From positions 441 through 33,176 of the forward strand of contig QAXH01004775.1 in assembly GCA_004335635.1 (NCBI GenBank): a stretch of DNA of 32,736 bases, in the 5' to 3' direction. This DNA comes from Chloromonas sp. AAM2. Taxonomy: Eukaryota; Chlorophyta; Chlorophyceae; Chlamydomonadales; Chlamydomonadaceae. Under the pieces are notes generated by a model, which did not search any database, had not been told where the DNA came from, and worked only from the letters and a program-made list of their open reading frames with translations. Position numbers and translations under genes: made by a program. Below are positions 11,401 through 21,439 of this stretch, in pieces. The stretch's first letter is position 1. Every line of letters starts with the position of its first letter.

Positions 11401-14400
11401 TCACCAGCTGTTTGCCTTGGATATGAACCTGCTGGTGGAGGTGAGTGCGGTCACATGGAGGGCTGGGCACCGGCAAAAACTTTGTGCGTGAGCCAAGGGT
11501 CAGATGGAGAGTTAACAGTGGGGTGCTGTTGGGCTTGAGACAAGCCGGGTTCGTTGCTCATTTCTTGTCCCCTGCTCATGGATGTCATCATTTTTGGCGT
11601 GCGCAAGGCATGCTACGCCTGCCTTTGAGCAATTCTATCAGATGGCAAGCAACAGCTATGAAGGCAGGAGATTTGCGTTTTCTCATAACGCAGAGTTGCA
11701 TCCTGTGGGGAAACAAACTGAGCATGTTCTGAGAGGCAGTGTGGTCAACCGTATCACCTCTGCCTGCCACTCAACACAGGAGATCTACCTCCAGAAGGGT
11801 ATCCTGCTCCGCGGCCTGGCCCACCCAGCACTCTTCACGGCAAACACAGCGCGCGCCGCAGCCGCGACAGCCGCTGCAGCCAACACCACCGCAACCTCTA
11901 CTTCTGCAGCCACTTCCACTAACTCGAGCAGCCAACATACTAAAAGTGCCTATCCAGGCAACAGCAGCCATCAACCAGGCGCAGACGACCTGCCAGGCAG
12001 GCAAGAGGCTGCTCTGAACAACGCAGTGCCCATACCGGCCACAGCCCGCAAGGGCCGTCAGCATCAGACCGAGGTGCCACAGGTGCCAGCCGCTGCGCCT
12101 GTGGCCATCACTGCTCCGCTGCGACTTGGCGATCTGTGAGTGAAACGCGCATATGTGCTGGCTTGGACGTGCTTTCCAGCCTGCTCTGGCTGTTCTAACG
12201 CATCTGTCAAGCTCAACCGCGCCCTCTTTTTCTCTTGCAACCCATTCACATGTGCCTTGGCACACGACTGTTGCTGAAGTTGTCTATGCCGTTCCTCATT
12301 TGAAGCCGCAGGATGAGGCAAGTGTATAGATACACCTTGCAAAGTGCCAATGTTCCATGTGCTTACTTAATTATGTTGCAGGTTGAGCTTGCAGACACCA
12401 AGTCCGATGTTAAGTTGAGTAAAGATCCATGTGTGCCCAATCCAGCTTTGTCTACGTCGTGCATTGTCCAGGTACCGTACGTTTGGCGCAGTGATCGTCA
12501 CGCCCTCAGCCTTCTTCCGTCTGCTGGCTGCGGGGGAGGCCGTGCTGCTCTACCCAGGAGGGGTCAGGGAGGGGTTCAAGAGGAGGGACGAAAAGTGAGC
12601 TGACAGCATGCAGGGGCATAACGAGTATCTGGGCCAAAGACGTGCATGAATATCACACATACCTGTCACCTGGAAAATATTCAGACACAGACGTCTTTTT
12701 GCACGTCTTCTTGTCACGGGATAGTTGGGCCTCCTGAATTGCAAGTCTGTCTCCTGCATTTGGAACGCTTCACACACACTCAGGGTTCAGACCATGCATA
12801 TGCACAGTCATTTGCAGCATCAACAACATAGTTTCTCACTTGCTGGATATCATCACCACGCCGTCTGCTCATCTTCTTCGTTTTCCTGCGTCTCTGCAGG
12901 TACGAGCTGTTCTGGCCCGAGAAGGGAGAGTTTGTGCGCATGGCAGCCCGTCATGAGGCCTGGGTCATCCCGGTGTCGGCCGTGGGATGGGTGCGTGAGG
13001 CAGGGCGTGCTCCCAGCACTCTTACAGGCTGGACTAAGACTGCTGTGGCAGCGCTACTTCTGCACTTGAGGAACGCTTGCCATGTAAACATGCATCTGTG
13101 AAGCTTACCGCTATCGCGCTGTGTGTGTGCGCCTGTACAGTAGGCCTGTTCTAAAGGTGTGTCCTTGAGCTTTTCTAGGCTCAGCCATTGTCTTGTGTTC
13201 ATGACTCCTTATAACGTCTTACCTGAGTTGCCCTGCAGGAGGACAGCATCAGCATAGTGATGGACACAGATGAGATAGCCCGCCACCCCTGGCTGGGCGC
13301 AGCCGCGCGCGCCGCCTCTGATGCCACGCCCCGAGCGCGGGACGGAACGGCAGAGATGGACGAAACGTGAGTTGGCCCCTGGGGAAGAATTGGGCAGGGC
13401 ACCATGGAGTAGAGGCTGTGAGAATTTCTTGTGGTGAGAACCCGTTGTGTTTAGGGGCGATGTCGATGCCGATGCCGTCTTCATACACATGGGAGTGTTC
13501 CTGAGACACACTCACGCTTGCATCTGACGCTCTCGCCTTCTCAAGTCATTCTGACAAGTGCAGTTGGCGTGACCTACGCGTCAGCCAAACGCCTGCTTTC
13601 CCCCTGCCTCAGGTTCATCCCCCCCTTCATTGCTCCCTCAGTGCCGGCCCGCCTGTACTTTCTGCTGGGCCGGCCCGTGCAACTGAGCAAGCACATGGCA
13701 ACCGACAGGGCGCAGGCAGACCAAACGTACAGGGAAATCAAGGTAGGGTTATTAGCTGCATTCATCAGTACGCTCTTGGAGAGATACTGTGTCTAGCTGC
13801 AGTACCGTGGGTTGAAACATGAGAAGCCGTGTAAGGATGATGGTGATGATCAGCGCACGTCAGACAGTATATACAGCTTTTTACACCAGGGACGCCGTCA
13901 CAGGACACGTGACGGGATGTGTACCGCCCTGACCTACCCCGAGGAAGAAAAAGAAAGGCAGCAAGAAAGGCGCAAGAAAGGCTGCATGTGTCAGGTGGCC
14001 ATGGAAGGATGACATGCCATGGTCAAGTGCACTGCATCATGTGGTGGCCTGGGTGAATCAGCTTTGTGCGTGTGTCCGCGTCTGACTCTAAACAGGACCT
14101 TGTCCGCTAAGCACATGGCGCCTCATGCATGGACGTGCTCACGTGGTTGCTGTGTATCGCTGCACACAGGCTGCTGTCAAGAACGGCATCTCCTGGCTGC
14201 TGGAGCGGAGGGAACAGGACCCATACAAGTGAGCTCGACATGATCGTGTGCTTGCTGCCTTCACATACATTGGAGGAATCTACTGTCAAGGTGTCCCAAA
14301 AGGGCGGTTGTACTCCCACAGCAATAACCTTGCATCGCATCATGTTGGCGCAGTTGACCAGTTGCTAGAATTCAGTTTGCTTTTTTGTTCGCACGCTGTG

Positions 14401-14567
14401 CTGAGCAGCAATCCACTGCTGTATACGAGCTTGTGCTCTGTGGCTGCAGGCAACTGGTCTCTCGTCTGGTCTTTGAGAACAACCCTGTGGGTGCAAAGCG
14501 ACAGGCGCCCACTTTTCAACTTGGATCAAGGCAGGATCAGCAGCGACAGCACGAGCAACGTGTGTAG
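5424..14567 (+). CDS. PES: Phytyl ester synthase / DGAT-like acyltransferase (20 exons, 759 aa)
   Basis: Exons: 5424-5601, 5944-6044, 6251-6310, 6699-6805, 7441-7552, 8270-8404, 8645-8742, 9111-9237, 9519-9573, 9904-9974, 10350-10439, 10845-10933, 11389-11440, 11780-12135, 12472-12594, 12900-12990, 13239-13366, 13613-13742, 14170-14228, 14450-14567 (2280 nt, all phases agree). Residues 1-35 are Ala/Ser/Arg-rich like a plastid transit peptide. An alpha/beta-hydrolase half follows (61-325: LPDLDG, LLGEGFGG, GGRD with Asp285, GHALLLD with His313), then an acyltransferase half (379-750: SPVFLSTLPDGTVV, VGNHQ at 411-414, LLRGLAHP, LLYPGGVRE, LFWPEKGEFVR, and C-terminal ERREQDPYK...PTFQL). Plant homologues esterify phytol and diacylglycerol in plastoglobules during chlorophyll breakdown. 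Oddities: the nucleophile Ser position is Gly135, and exon 14 adds about 85 residues of Ala/Thr/Ser-rich sequence (about 447-535). The start is uncertain: 5265 would add 53 residues. Confidence 0.94.
6756..6770 (+). other. Nucleophile-elbow codons with Ser replaced by Gly
   Basis: In exon 4 of the phytyl ester synthase gene the GxSxG elbow expected after the strand FLL reads GEGFG. Residue 135, where plant homologues have the serine nucleophile (GES-G), is encoded by GGC at 6762-6764, one G-to-A step from AGC serine. The flanking glycines and the Asp and His partners (285 and 313) are kept. Confidence 0.85.
13880..13965 (+). repeat. Dispersed repeat family R1, copy A (intronic)
   Basis: A stretch with the core GATGTGTACCGCCCTGACCT followed by an A/G-rich GAGGAAGAAAAAG tail. 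It lies in intron 18 of the phytyl ester synthase gene. The core recurs at 16921-17006 (minus strand) and 32126-32160 (plus). Just upstream (13820-13850), AAGCCGTGTAAGGATGATG resembles the flank of the (CAT)n repeat near 27500 read on its minus strand. Confidence 0.75.
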
Positions 14568-14578
14568 AAAGCCATGAG

Positions 14579-14714
14579 GATGGCAGCAGCAAGGACATGT
14601 GTCAAGCGCCATGAACACAGCAGCAGCAGCCATGTTCAAACGGCAGCATCAGCAACATGTGACAGCCATGAAGAGCAGCAGCAACCCTATGTTTAAGCAG
14701 CAGCAGCAGCAAGC
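14579..14714 (+). repeat. CAGCAG-rich degenerate repeats after the stop codon
   Basis: Directly after the phytyl ester synthase stop codon come four to five degenerate blocks of (CAG)2-5, each followed by an ATGTG or CATG-containing spacer. This is probably the 3' untranslated region. No polyadenylation signal was confidently found near it. Confidence 0.7.
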
Positions 14715-15730
14715 ATTATCTGTGGAGAGTTGACAGTGGCCACCGCAGTGTTCGGAGGATTGGAGATGACATGCGCGGGTAGATGATGCACGAACCAAGC
14801 ATGTGAAGAATAGCAAGCGAAAGGACAGCTGGGACTGCACACAGGATGGGCAACAGCGACATACCACAGAGATACGCAGGAGTGAACGCCATTTCACGAC
14901 GTGCAGTGACAGTCAAACCATGTACCATATTGCAAGCTGCACATCAACAACACAACAGGAAGCAGCTACCATGACACAGCATGCTTGCCAGGCACACGGA
15001 CAATGGTTCATCCATGCTGCAATGATGGGCGCTTTCCACTGCCCATGACGGTTCTTCATCCATGCTACATGCACACATGCTGACCATTGCACGTGACACC
15101 TTTCGTCGTTTCCTATTGGGACCAACATGGCATCACAACTGCATGGTGCCTTACTCCTGTCATGCCGAACCCTTCTGCCGTTTTAACCACGTGCCACTCA
15201 TGTAGCACTTACTCGATGTCTTGTTATGCTCCTTGCTTTAATTTGTAGCCATGCACCTGTGACGTGTTGAGGCGGAGGCCCTGGCATAAGGCCTTGGGTT
15301 TGCAGATGGTGATTGCGTCCTATGCGTGCGAACACCAGGCCTTGTACCACCTAAGCCATCACTGCAGCTATCCACAGAGCACAAAACCTCAGAATGCTTA
15401 CGTGCATTCATTAGATGAACTCAAGTGTTGCTTGCACTGTGTCGCTCGCATTCATTCGAGTGACCTTTCAGCTTGCCATGTCATATTGACATTATCACCT
15501 TTGCCTTGCCATTGCGTGCATTTGTAGAAAACTACACACACACAAAAAGATTTTTGCCAGTTCTGGGTTCTGAGTCATTAGTGGCGATTCGCAATGTGTG
15601 TTATCTCGTTATGGGCTTTCTGGGCCTTGGTACTTGCAAGACATGGCCACCTGGCACGCTGTTGGCAAGCGTGGAGCAGGGCATAACAAAGCAAAGCCTG
15701 GTGTTGGGCGGTGTATACTGTGGGCAATAC
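14715..15730. other. Intergenic region without recognisable gene
   Basis: About 1 kb between the end of the phytyl ester synthase gene and the tandem duplication. Short frames on both strands look like chance: none carries a recognisable motif or joins in phase to another. A short imperfect direct repeat (GGTTC followed by ATCCATGCT) occurs at about 15004 and 15050. Confidence 0.55.
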
Positions 15731-16149
15731 AGCCAGCCAGTGGACAGTCAGTGACAGCCAGTGCCCATGTGTATCTACAAAACTATTGCTACGTTTGCAA
15801 CACGGTCCTACCGGACCATTTACTTGGCTCAATTGTTGCTCTTTGTTTGTCTTGTATGCATGGGTTTGGTTCAGTTCAATCAGCAAATGCCCAACACCAT
15901 GGCAATGAGTATCAGTGATCATCGTCACGCTTGGTTTTGATGAAGTCCTTGCATGCCTTGGCATGAACTCGTTGCATGGCATAGTTTTCGTTGCAACTCC
16001 TGCTTTCCTGTTTCTGTGTGGCCCTTTTTTGTTTCCTCGGCAACATTCGCTGTTATTCGCTAATCAGGGCAAGCTAGGGCAGTATCCAGCCTCTCGCAGG
16101 CATGGCTTGCTGGCGTTTGTGCTTGGTGTGGGCCTCCTGGTGTAACCTG

Positions 16150-16820
16150 TGCGTGCGTGTATGATGAGCATGTGTTGGGAAGCTCCCGTGGTTAGCAGCC
16201 GATTTGCTTGTGTAATGTTGTTAGGCCTTCCTATTTGCAAAAAGCCTACTCGACAGGCCTAGTTCCTCAGCGCAAGTATTGCTTCAATTCAACGTGCAAA
16301 CGTCAAGTCTGGTCAAGTGAGGTTATGGCAGGTCTGCGAATGCCATCGTTCTCAAAGCTGAGAAGGGGGGGGGGGCGTCTTGGCATGCCAACTACATGAA
16401 CCCGTCGAATTGTCCCAGAACTGGCAAACATTTTTGTTGTCTGGCCCAGCTCCACTTTATTCATGTTGCCCACCTTGACTGACAACTACACTCCTTCCTC
16501 CCGTCCTTCCCAACAAACAAATGGAGAGATACACCAGGAATTCCACATGCACCAAGGGTGAACGTAAGCCAGCCATGCAAGAGCTGGATGCCGTTCTGAG
16601 CCAATTCTGATCAATAGAAGGAAACAAACCGAGAAGTATAAGCGCCAAAGCGACGGAGTCAAGGGTCAACGGATGGTGTGCGGCAGCACAAGCCAGAAAC
16701 CAAGGACATAAAGCAATCCCTGGACAAGGGTTGGTGGCACTGGGTCTGAAGCCTGGCAACGCATGGGTTCCCTGGGGCTGGAGCCAGAGTGCAAGCCAGC
16801 CGCAGGCGCATAATAAAGTG
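16150..16820. repeat. Segment present only in unit 1
   Basis: In unit 2 the flanking matches (22149-22195 and 22222 onward) are nearly adjacent, while in unit 1 they are about 670 bp apart. The extra DNA includes a copy of the AACTGGCAAAC repeat (16410-16447) and a poly-G run (16365-16376). No exon was recognised. A 186-aa open frame on the minus strand (16457-17017) runs from this segment into repeat R1 copy B and looks fortuitous. Confidence 0.55.
16410..16447 (+). repeat. Dispersed repeat family R2, copy 3
   Basis: TTGTCCCAGAACTGGCAAAC followed by a T-rich run and TGGCCC. The same arrangement is at 111-146 and, with a variant flank, at 727-749. A T-run after a conserved block is typical of a short transposable-element end, but the element type is not known. 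Confidence 0.7.
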
Positions 16821-16920
16821 AGCCGCCCGGTCCAATTGATCAAGACCCCAATGGTAATGTGCGAGCACGGCCTGAAAAGAGCATACAGCTGCTCTGAAAT
16901 AGCAAGTCTACCTTTTGTTC

Positions 16921-17006
16921 CTGCCTTTCTTCTCCTTTCTTGCTCAGGGTAGGTCAGGGCGGTACACATCCAATCCCGTGTCCTTTGACGGCTTCCCTGA
17001 TGTAAC
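16921..17006 (-). repeat. Dispersed repeat family R1, copy B
   Basis: Minus-strand copy of the same block as 13880-13965: TTACATCAGGGA, GCCGTCA-AGGACACG, then the core GATGTGTACCGCCCTGACCT and GAGCAAGAAAGG. It sits downstream of the first glycosyltransferase gene. At the matching place in unit 2 (about 22290-22370) the sequence is different, so it is probably an insertion made after the duplication. Confidence 0.75.
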
Positions 17007-17373
17007 AAATCAATCAATCAGTCTACCTGGAAATAGTCTTGAAGCAGATTAGATACTACACGAGTTGGTTTTTCTGTGCTGAATCCATGAGAACAGTTGC
17101 TGATCAGGATGAAAGAATACCGAGCATGAATTGAACGAGGGCGGCAATTTGCCGACAGGTGACATGCATCAGATGTCTTCGCATCATTTGCCGTTCCAAG
17201 TGATTACCATTAGTGTCTAGCATCTCCAACCGCGCCAGCCTTGAATTCGGGGTCCCATACATTCTGACCACGCATCGATGCGCATCACCTTATGCTAGCT
17301 AGAACTAGCATCCAGCTGCTGTCCTTGAGGCATGAGTGCATCGGTCCAGGACAACAGATGAAGCAGCAAGAGG

Positions 17374-19754
17374 CTAGTGTGCCCGTTGATGGTGGTGGAT
17401 CGGTACTGTGGACACGTTCAGATTATCTCCTGCCTCGCCCGGCGCGAAGTTAACAGGCTCGCCTTCCTCGCAGAACAACTCCGGTGACAGCGCCTTTACC
17501 AAACTGTAGTCGACTTCATACAGCTGCAGCCGGGTCATGGCAGCCTTGATCGCCTGGAAGGCGTTGCCCTTTGTTGTGCCTAGGTCGGGACATCCGTGCA
17601 CATTGCCTTGCGAATGCCGGGACATCTTGATCGCGTGAGGGGGGTTGAGCCACAGCCGATCTTGCAAATCGGGTTCGTATTCGCCCATCGGTTTCCTTGA
17701 AACAGAAGCCGCCATGCAGCCCCACTCCTCTCCTGTCGGGCTCACACCCCATGACTGGTTGTTGGGTGCCTCCTTGCAGCATTCCTTGGGCACGTTGTCC
17801 CATGCCTGCTTGAACTCTGGCACCTGCAAAGATGCTTGTCAATGTGGTCAAACGCCAGGAAGCGGCCTCAATGCCCAGTGGCTTTTCTTGGGCCTGGATT
17901 GCCAATGCTGGTGCAGTACGGTATGCCTGGAAGTTGTGTTAGTGGATAGTTGGACAGTGGATAGTTGGATAGAGTGCATGTTGCATAACACCAGCCCTGC
18001 TTCACGTACAACGCTTGATCAGCACATTTTCAGGCCCCCATTGATGTATCGTTTGGGTGGCCATTCCTGTCTGTGAGAATTGGCAACGATGCCAGGAACC
18101 AGTGTGGACAAGGCGACAGAGCATTGGCAACCTTACCAGGGCCATGCCTGATGGCTGTTCATACACCTGAATCAGTCCATTAAAAACTCCCTGCCAGAAT
18201 CCTGCCTGATGGGTCCACACACCTGGTTCAGTCCATCGAAAAACAAGGAATCCATCCAGTTGTAGCCCCTTGGGTTGGTTGTGTTGGTTGGCTCATTGCC
18301 CCAGTACTCTTCCGCCCGCCTGAGCCACTCCTTGGCCACATAGGATCCAGGGGTGGACATCATGAACCAGGAGGCAGGGCCATTGCAACCGTACATCCTG
18401 GAAAAACAGAAACAGGTGCATTGCAGGCACAAGCTCAGGCTACCTCCAGGGCCTAACAGGGAAAAACATTACAGGCTCAGCTGGGGAGGTTGAAAGGGTT
18501 TACACTGCGGAATGGGCTGAGGGAATCAGAACAGGCGTGAGAGGGTGATACAGACAAGCCTGTTGCAGTCCCTGTCATGCATCTGGGCTATCCGTGGATG
18601 CTCATGTTCACTGGTTGTGCAACGTTTTCATTGCAGTTCTGCTGCCTTTTTCGTTGCAGATGTAACCAACTCAACCCCACCAGTAAACCGCCTTGTAGCA
18701 GATGCATGCTTTGTGTGCAGCTGACTGCTTCAACTTCTTTTGTTGCTGGCTGCTTCTGCATCTGATGTTCACAATGGTGTGTGTACCTCCTGCCTGCGCC
18801 TCACCAGTGCTTGGAGTCCTTCATGGCGATAGGCACCCATCTATCAAGCGGCTCCATGCACAACATGGTGGCATCCGCCCACACACCCCCTGCATGACAC
18901 AGCCGGCATACACATCAAGGCATGGGCTCACTGAGACGAAGCCCCGTGCGTTATGGCTGTGCTGTAGGCACGTGCACAGTGGGCCCAGCACCCGGAATCT
19001 GAGGACAGGCAGGCTCAGTTCACTTCAAGTTGGAGGCACAAAGGGCATGTGTCCAGCTCCGGCAATGTTGTGAATGCAAGCTCAGCCGTAGACACGGTGC
19101 ATGCACACTCAGTACCCGTTTCTTGCTCAGCGCAACTGACAACACAGCACAGATAGCGTTTGCAACGCTGCTTGCGCACTTCATATGCGTTCCCGGGAAA
19201 CCCACCGTGCTTTGCCATCAAGGCCATTCGGATCATGTCTGACTCTGCTTGGTGGATCATGGCTGGATGGAGTTTGATTTCTGGCAGATATTGTTTAAGG
19301 TTTTCCCGGTCGAGAAGAATGATTCGCCAGCCAGGGTTGTACAGCCTCCAAGAAAGTGCCGCCTGGAATTCATCAGGCGCAGAACAGAGTGGAGCATGCA
19401 GATGCAGCCAGCCTGATGCGTGGTAAAACCAGAGCACTTGAGCTAGCACACAGACACAATTGCAATCGATTCACCAGACACATTACCTGGCCTGCCATGG
19501 TGCAGGGGACTGGCAATTCACGTGTCAGCTTGCCCCCCGCATCTCCTTTTTCCCCCAAACCACACCTTTTGTATCAACCATGGCACGCTCGAGTTCCAGC
19601 CCTGGAACCAGAGCATCCAAACTGTCTTGTTCATGTCTGATGGCATTGTCACGTTGCCAGGATGACCAAAACGCTGAGCCATTGCTGATGATGACAGCAT
19701 GGTCATAATCAGCAGGCCAGCGGCAATCTGCTGATTGGCTGTGGCTCGAGCCAT
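17374..19754 (-). CDS. Capsular-polysaccharide-synthesis-like glycosyltransferase, copy 1 (5 exons, 351 aa)
   Basis: Exons on the minus strand: 19754-19566, 19362-19206, 18889-18805, 18397-18223, 17823-17374 (1056 nt, phases agree, all GT-AG). Residues 9-27 form a hydrophobic signal peptide or anchor ending in AMAQ, so the product should enter the secretory pathway. VWMLWFQGW (45-53), SWRLYNPGWRIILLD (67-81), ESDMIRMALMAKHGG and VWADAT (118-123) match the start, the nucleotide-sugar strand and the Asp motif of Caps_synth / sugar-binding DXD transferases; Asp121 is the likely metal or sugar-nucleotide residue. The C-terminal exon carries four Cys before residue 282 and ends in a His-rich tail. 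Donor and acceptor sugars cannot be told from sequence. A close paralogue lies at 22830-25139, with about 26 residue differences. Confidence 0.85.
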
Positions 19755-20044
19755 GCCAAGCGGGTCTGCGGGCGACAATGCGACCGAGTTGTGCTCGAAT
19801 GGCAATGAATACTGCGAGGAGTGTGGTATGTCTGACTTGTGCGTCAATTTGTCGGGCAGCCCGTTGACTGTTGCACTGGAAGCTTGTTGTGTTACACCTA
19901 GGCAAGGTTCTCTACGCTCGTCCAAATAATAACACATGTTGAAAAAGAACGCACCTGGCGCGCTCGGATGACCGCAGCGAAGGCTTAGCTTTGTCACCAT
20001 ATCACTGCACATAGCGGCAATAGCACCGCGGACTAAACAAAATG

Positions 20045-20070
20045 ACCGTTACATCGTGGCCAACCGTTAC
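20045..20070 (-). promoter_or_regulatory. Paired AACGGT motifs upstream of glycosyltransferase copy 1
   Basis: Two TAACGGT motifs in the gene direction (plus-strand ACCGTTAC at 20046 and CAACCGTTAC at 20061), about 290-320 bp upstream of the ATG. The same block, CGTGGCCAACCGTTACC, is kept upstream of copy 2. The core AACGG is that of plant MSA-type Myb sites; a role here is inferred. Confidence 0.45.
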
Positions 20071-20170
20071 CATGCTCCGGCATGCGGGCTGCGACGGCTC
20101 GGCATGCCTTGGTCCGGCGTGCCATGTTTCTACATGCCATTAGCCAGGCAAGACCCCAGTCGATCCGTGC

Positions 20171-20465
20171 GGTTAGGGTTGGTTGGGGGTTAGGCTTGCC
20201 TGCGTGCCCAGCTGCAGTTCATGGCATGTTCTGTAGGTGTGTCGCACTGCAACCAGAGAGCTGTTGTTGGTGTTCGACCTGGCTGCCTTGGGGGCTGACC
20301 TGGTTGAACCCCGAGTGTCCTTTGCCCTTCACCCCAGATTTACATCAGGCTAGCAGATACGCATAGCTGCTGAGTTTAGGGGATCAGAGAAGCCCACTGC
20401 CCTATATCCACACCGTGGCGGCAAACTGATTGAGTGAAAGGGTGGCTGTTAGGGTTAGGGTTAGG
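20171..20465 (+). repeat. Telomere-like TTAGGG units in the duplication spacer
   Basis: GGTTAGGGTTGG at 20171-20182 and TTAGGGTTAGGGTTAGG at 20449-20465. They lie in the 0.5 kb between the two duplicated units. Other short matches are at about 21971-21987 (complementary orientation) and 28451-28464. The copy number is too low for an active telomere. Confidence 0.7.
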
Positions 20466-20920
20466 TTTGCCTGTCCTGATTTGGGTGCGACTCTACAGTG
20501 TGACCGCGGGCAGATTGGGCCTAAAACTGTAGCCTCATCTGCCGTCTTTCATCCCAAATTAATATTCAAACTTGAATCCAAATTATTTGCCCAAAATTAC
20601 GTGTGACCGCAACCTAAGGGGACATAGCTGCCATCTGTTAATGACTGCGCTCCTATTACAATCCTTGTATGTGGGGCAGTAAGAGTGACAGGGAGTGCCC
20701 ATGCGCATTTACTCACCAGTCACGGTCATCATAGCAGTTGCTGAAGTGCATGACCAACTTTTGCAACGTCTGTCCTACTGGACCAATCACTGGTCTTGCT
20801 TTTAGCTCTTTTTTTTATCTTGTATGTTGCCTTGGTTGTTTTTCTCCTCTGATCATTTGGTTCGTGTGTGACAGCGTGCGCCCAGACCCAGGGCAATACT
20901 GGTCAAATCGATGATTTCTG

Positions 20921-21439
20921 TCAACCTTGGTTGTCATGGATTCCTTGCATGAACTGTCGTGGACTCGTTGCATGACATAGTTTTGGTCGCATCTCCTGTT
21001 TTTCCCTTCCGTGAATCTTTTCCGTTAACATTGTGGACAGCCTCAATGATCCTCGCCTTTGAGTAGTCCAGTAGTACATCCTCCATGGCAGTAAGGCACT
21101 AACGTGTTCTTTGAGTGCTGCCGTTGAAGCCGCCATGCACAGCTCGTTGCAGCCACGTGGTTTGCGCATAATACATTCTTTGGGACGTACAGCTGATTGA
21201 TCAATTGTCGTACATTTGTAATGTTCACCCTTTAAAAGGTTTCTTGTGATAGCATCCTTGGCGTTCATTTTGCTGCTGTGGCCTAACCATGTGAACACTT
21301 CATCCAGGTCAATCACACACTCGTCATTACCATCATGTACCTCTGGAACAACTGCTGACTTTCCAGGCATTTCTTTGTGCCTTCTTTGTGTACACACACG
21401 CACCTGTTCACCCGTGCACCACCGAACCCATGGCTCCAC
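20921..21439 (-). CDS. ORF with MSV199-like domain, possible remnant of a large-DNA-virus gene (172 aa)
   Basis: A single open frame with no evident intron. Residues about 41-113 (21319-21101) read like the MSV199 domain of large DNA viruses: IDLDEVFTWLGHSSK-NAKDAI, then a basic stretch ending GEHYK, then KECIM and ELCMAASTAALKEHV (family pattern: NKE-IM followed by FK-FCM-A-T-KA-E). That domain is usually N-terminal in proteins of iridoviruses, phycodnaviruses, mimiviruses and entomopoxviruses and is thought to bind DNA. After residue 113 the sequence loses the family pattern, and no coiled coil or second domain is seen, so it may be truncated or decayed. The ORF lies in DNA present only in unit 2 of the duplication. 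Identification rests on motif recall only. Confidence 0.5.
   Translation of the reverse strand: MEPWVRWCTGEQVRVCTQRRHKEMPGKSAVVPEVHDGNDECVIDLDEVFTWLGHSSKMNAKDAITRNLLKGEHYKCTTIDQSAVRPKECIMRKPRGCNELCMAASTAALKEHVSALLPWRMYYWTTQRRGSLRLSTMLTEKIHGREKQEMRPKLCHATSPRQFMQGIHDNQG

Larger units (their letters stand above)
15730..20165. repeat. Tandem segmental duplication, unit 1
   Basis: Aligned by eye to 20680-25560. Matching landmarks: GTGACAGCCAGTGCCCATG (15750) with GTGACAGGGAGTGCCCATG (20685); ACTCGTTGCATGGCATAG (15968) with ACTCGTTGCATGACATAG (20964); GGCATGGCTTGCTGGCGTT (16100) with TGCATGGCTTGCTAGCGTT (22149); GAGCACGGCC (16863) with 22269; the whole glycosyltransferase gene; and CGTGGCCAACCGTTACC (20055) with 25473. 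Boundaries are approximate to some tens of bases. Flanking parts are much more diverged than the gene. Confidence 0.8.

Noticed and set aside
15578..15982. A 134-aa minus-strand frame
   Set aside because: It has no recognisable pattern. It lies across the edge of the duplication, and I saw no preserved frame in the unit 2 counterpart.
16457..17017. A 186-aa minus-strand frame downstream of glycosyltransferase copy 1
   Set aside because: It runs through repeat R1 copy B and DNA found only in unit 1, has no recognisable domain, and has no counterpart in unit 2.
20449..20465. A true telomere
   Set aside because: It is under three full units and internal, with genes on both sides.
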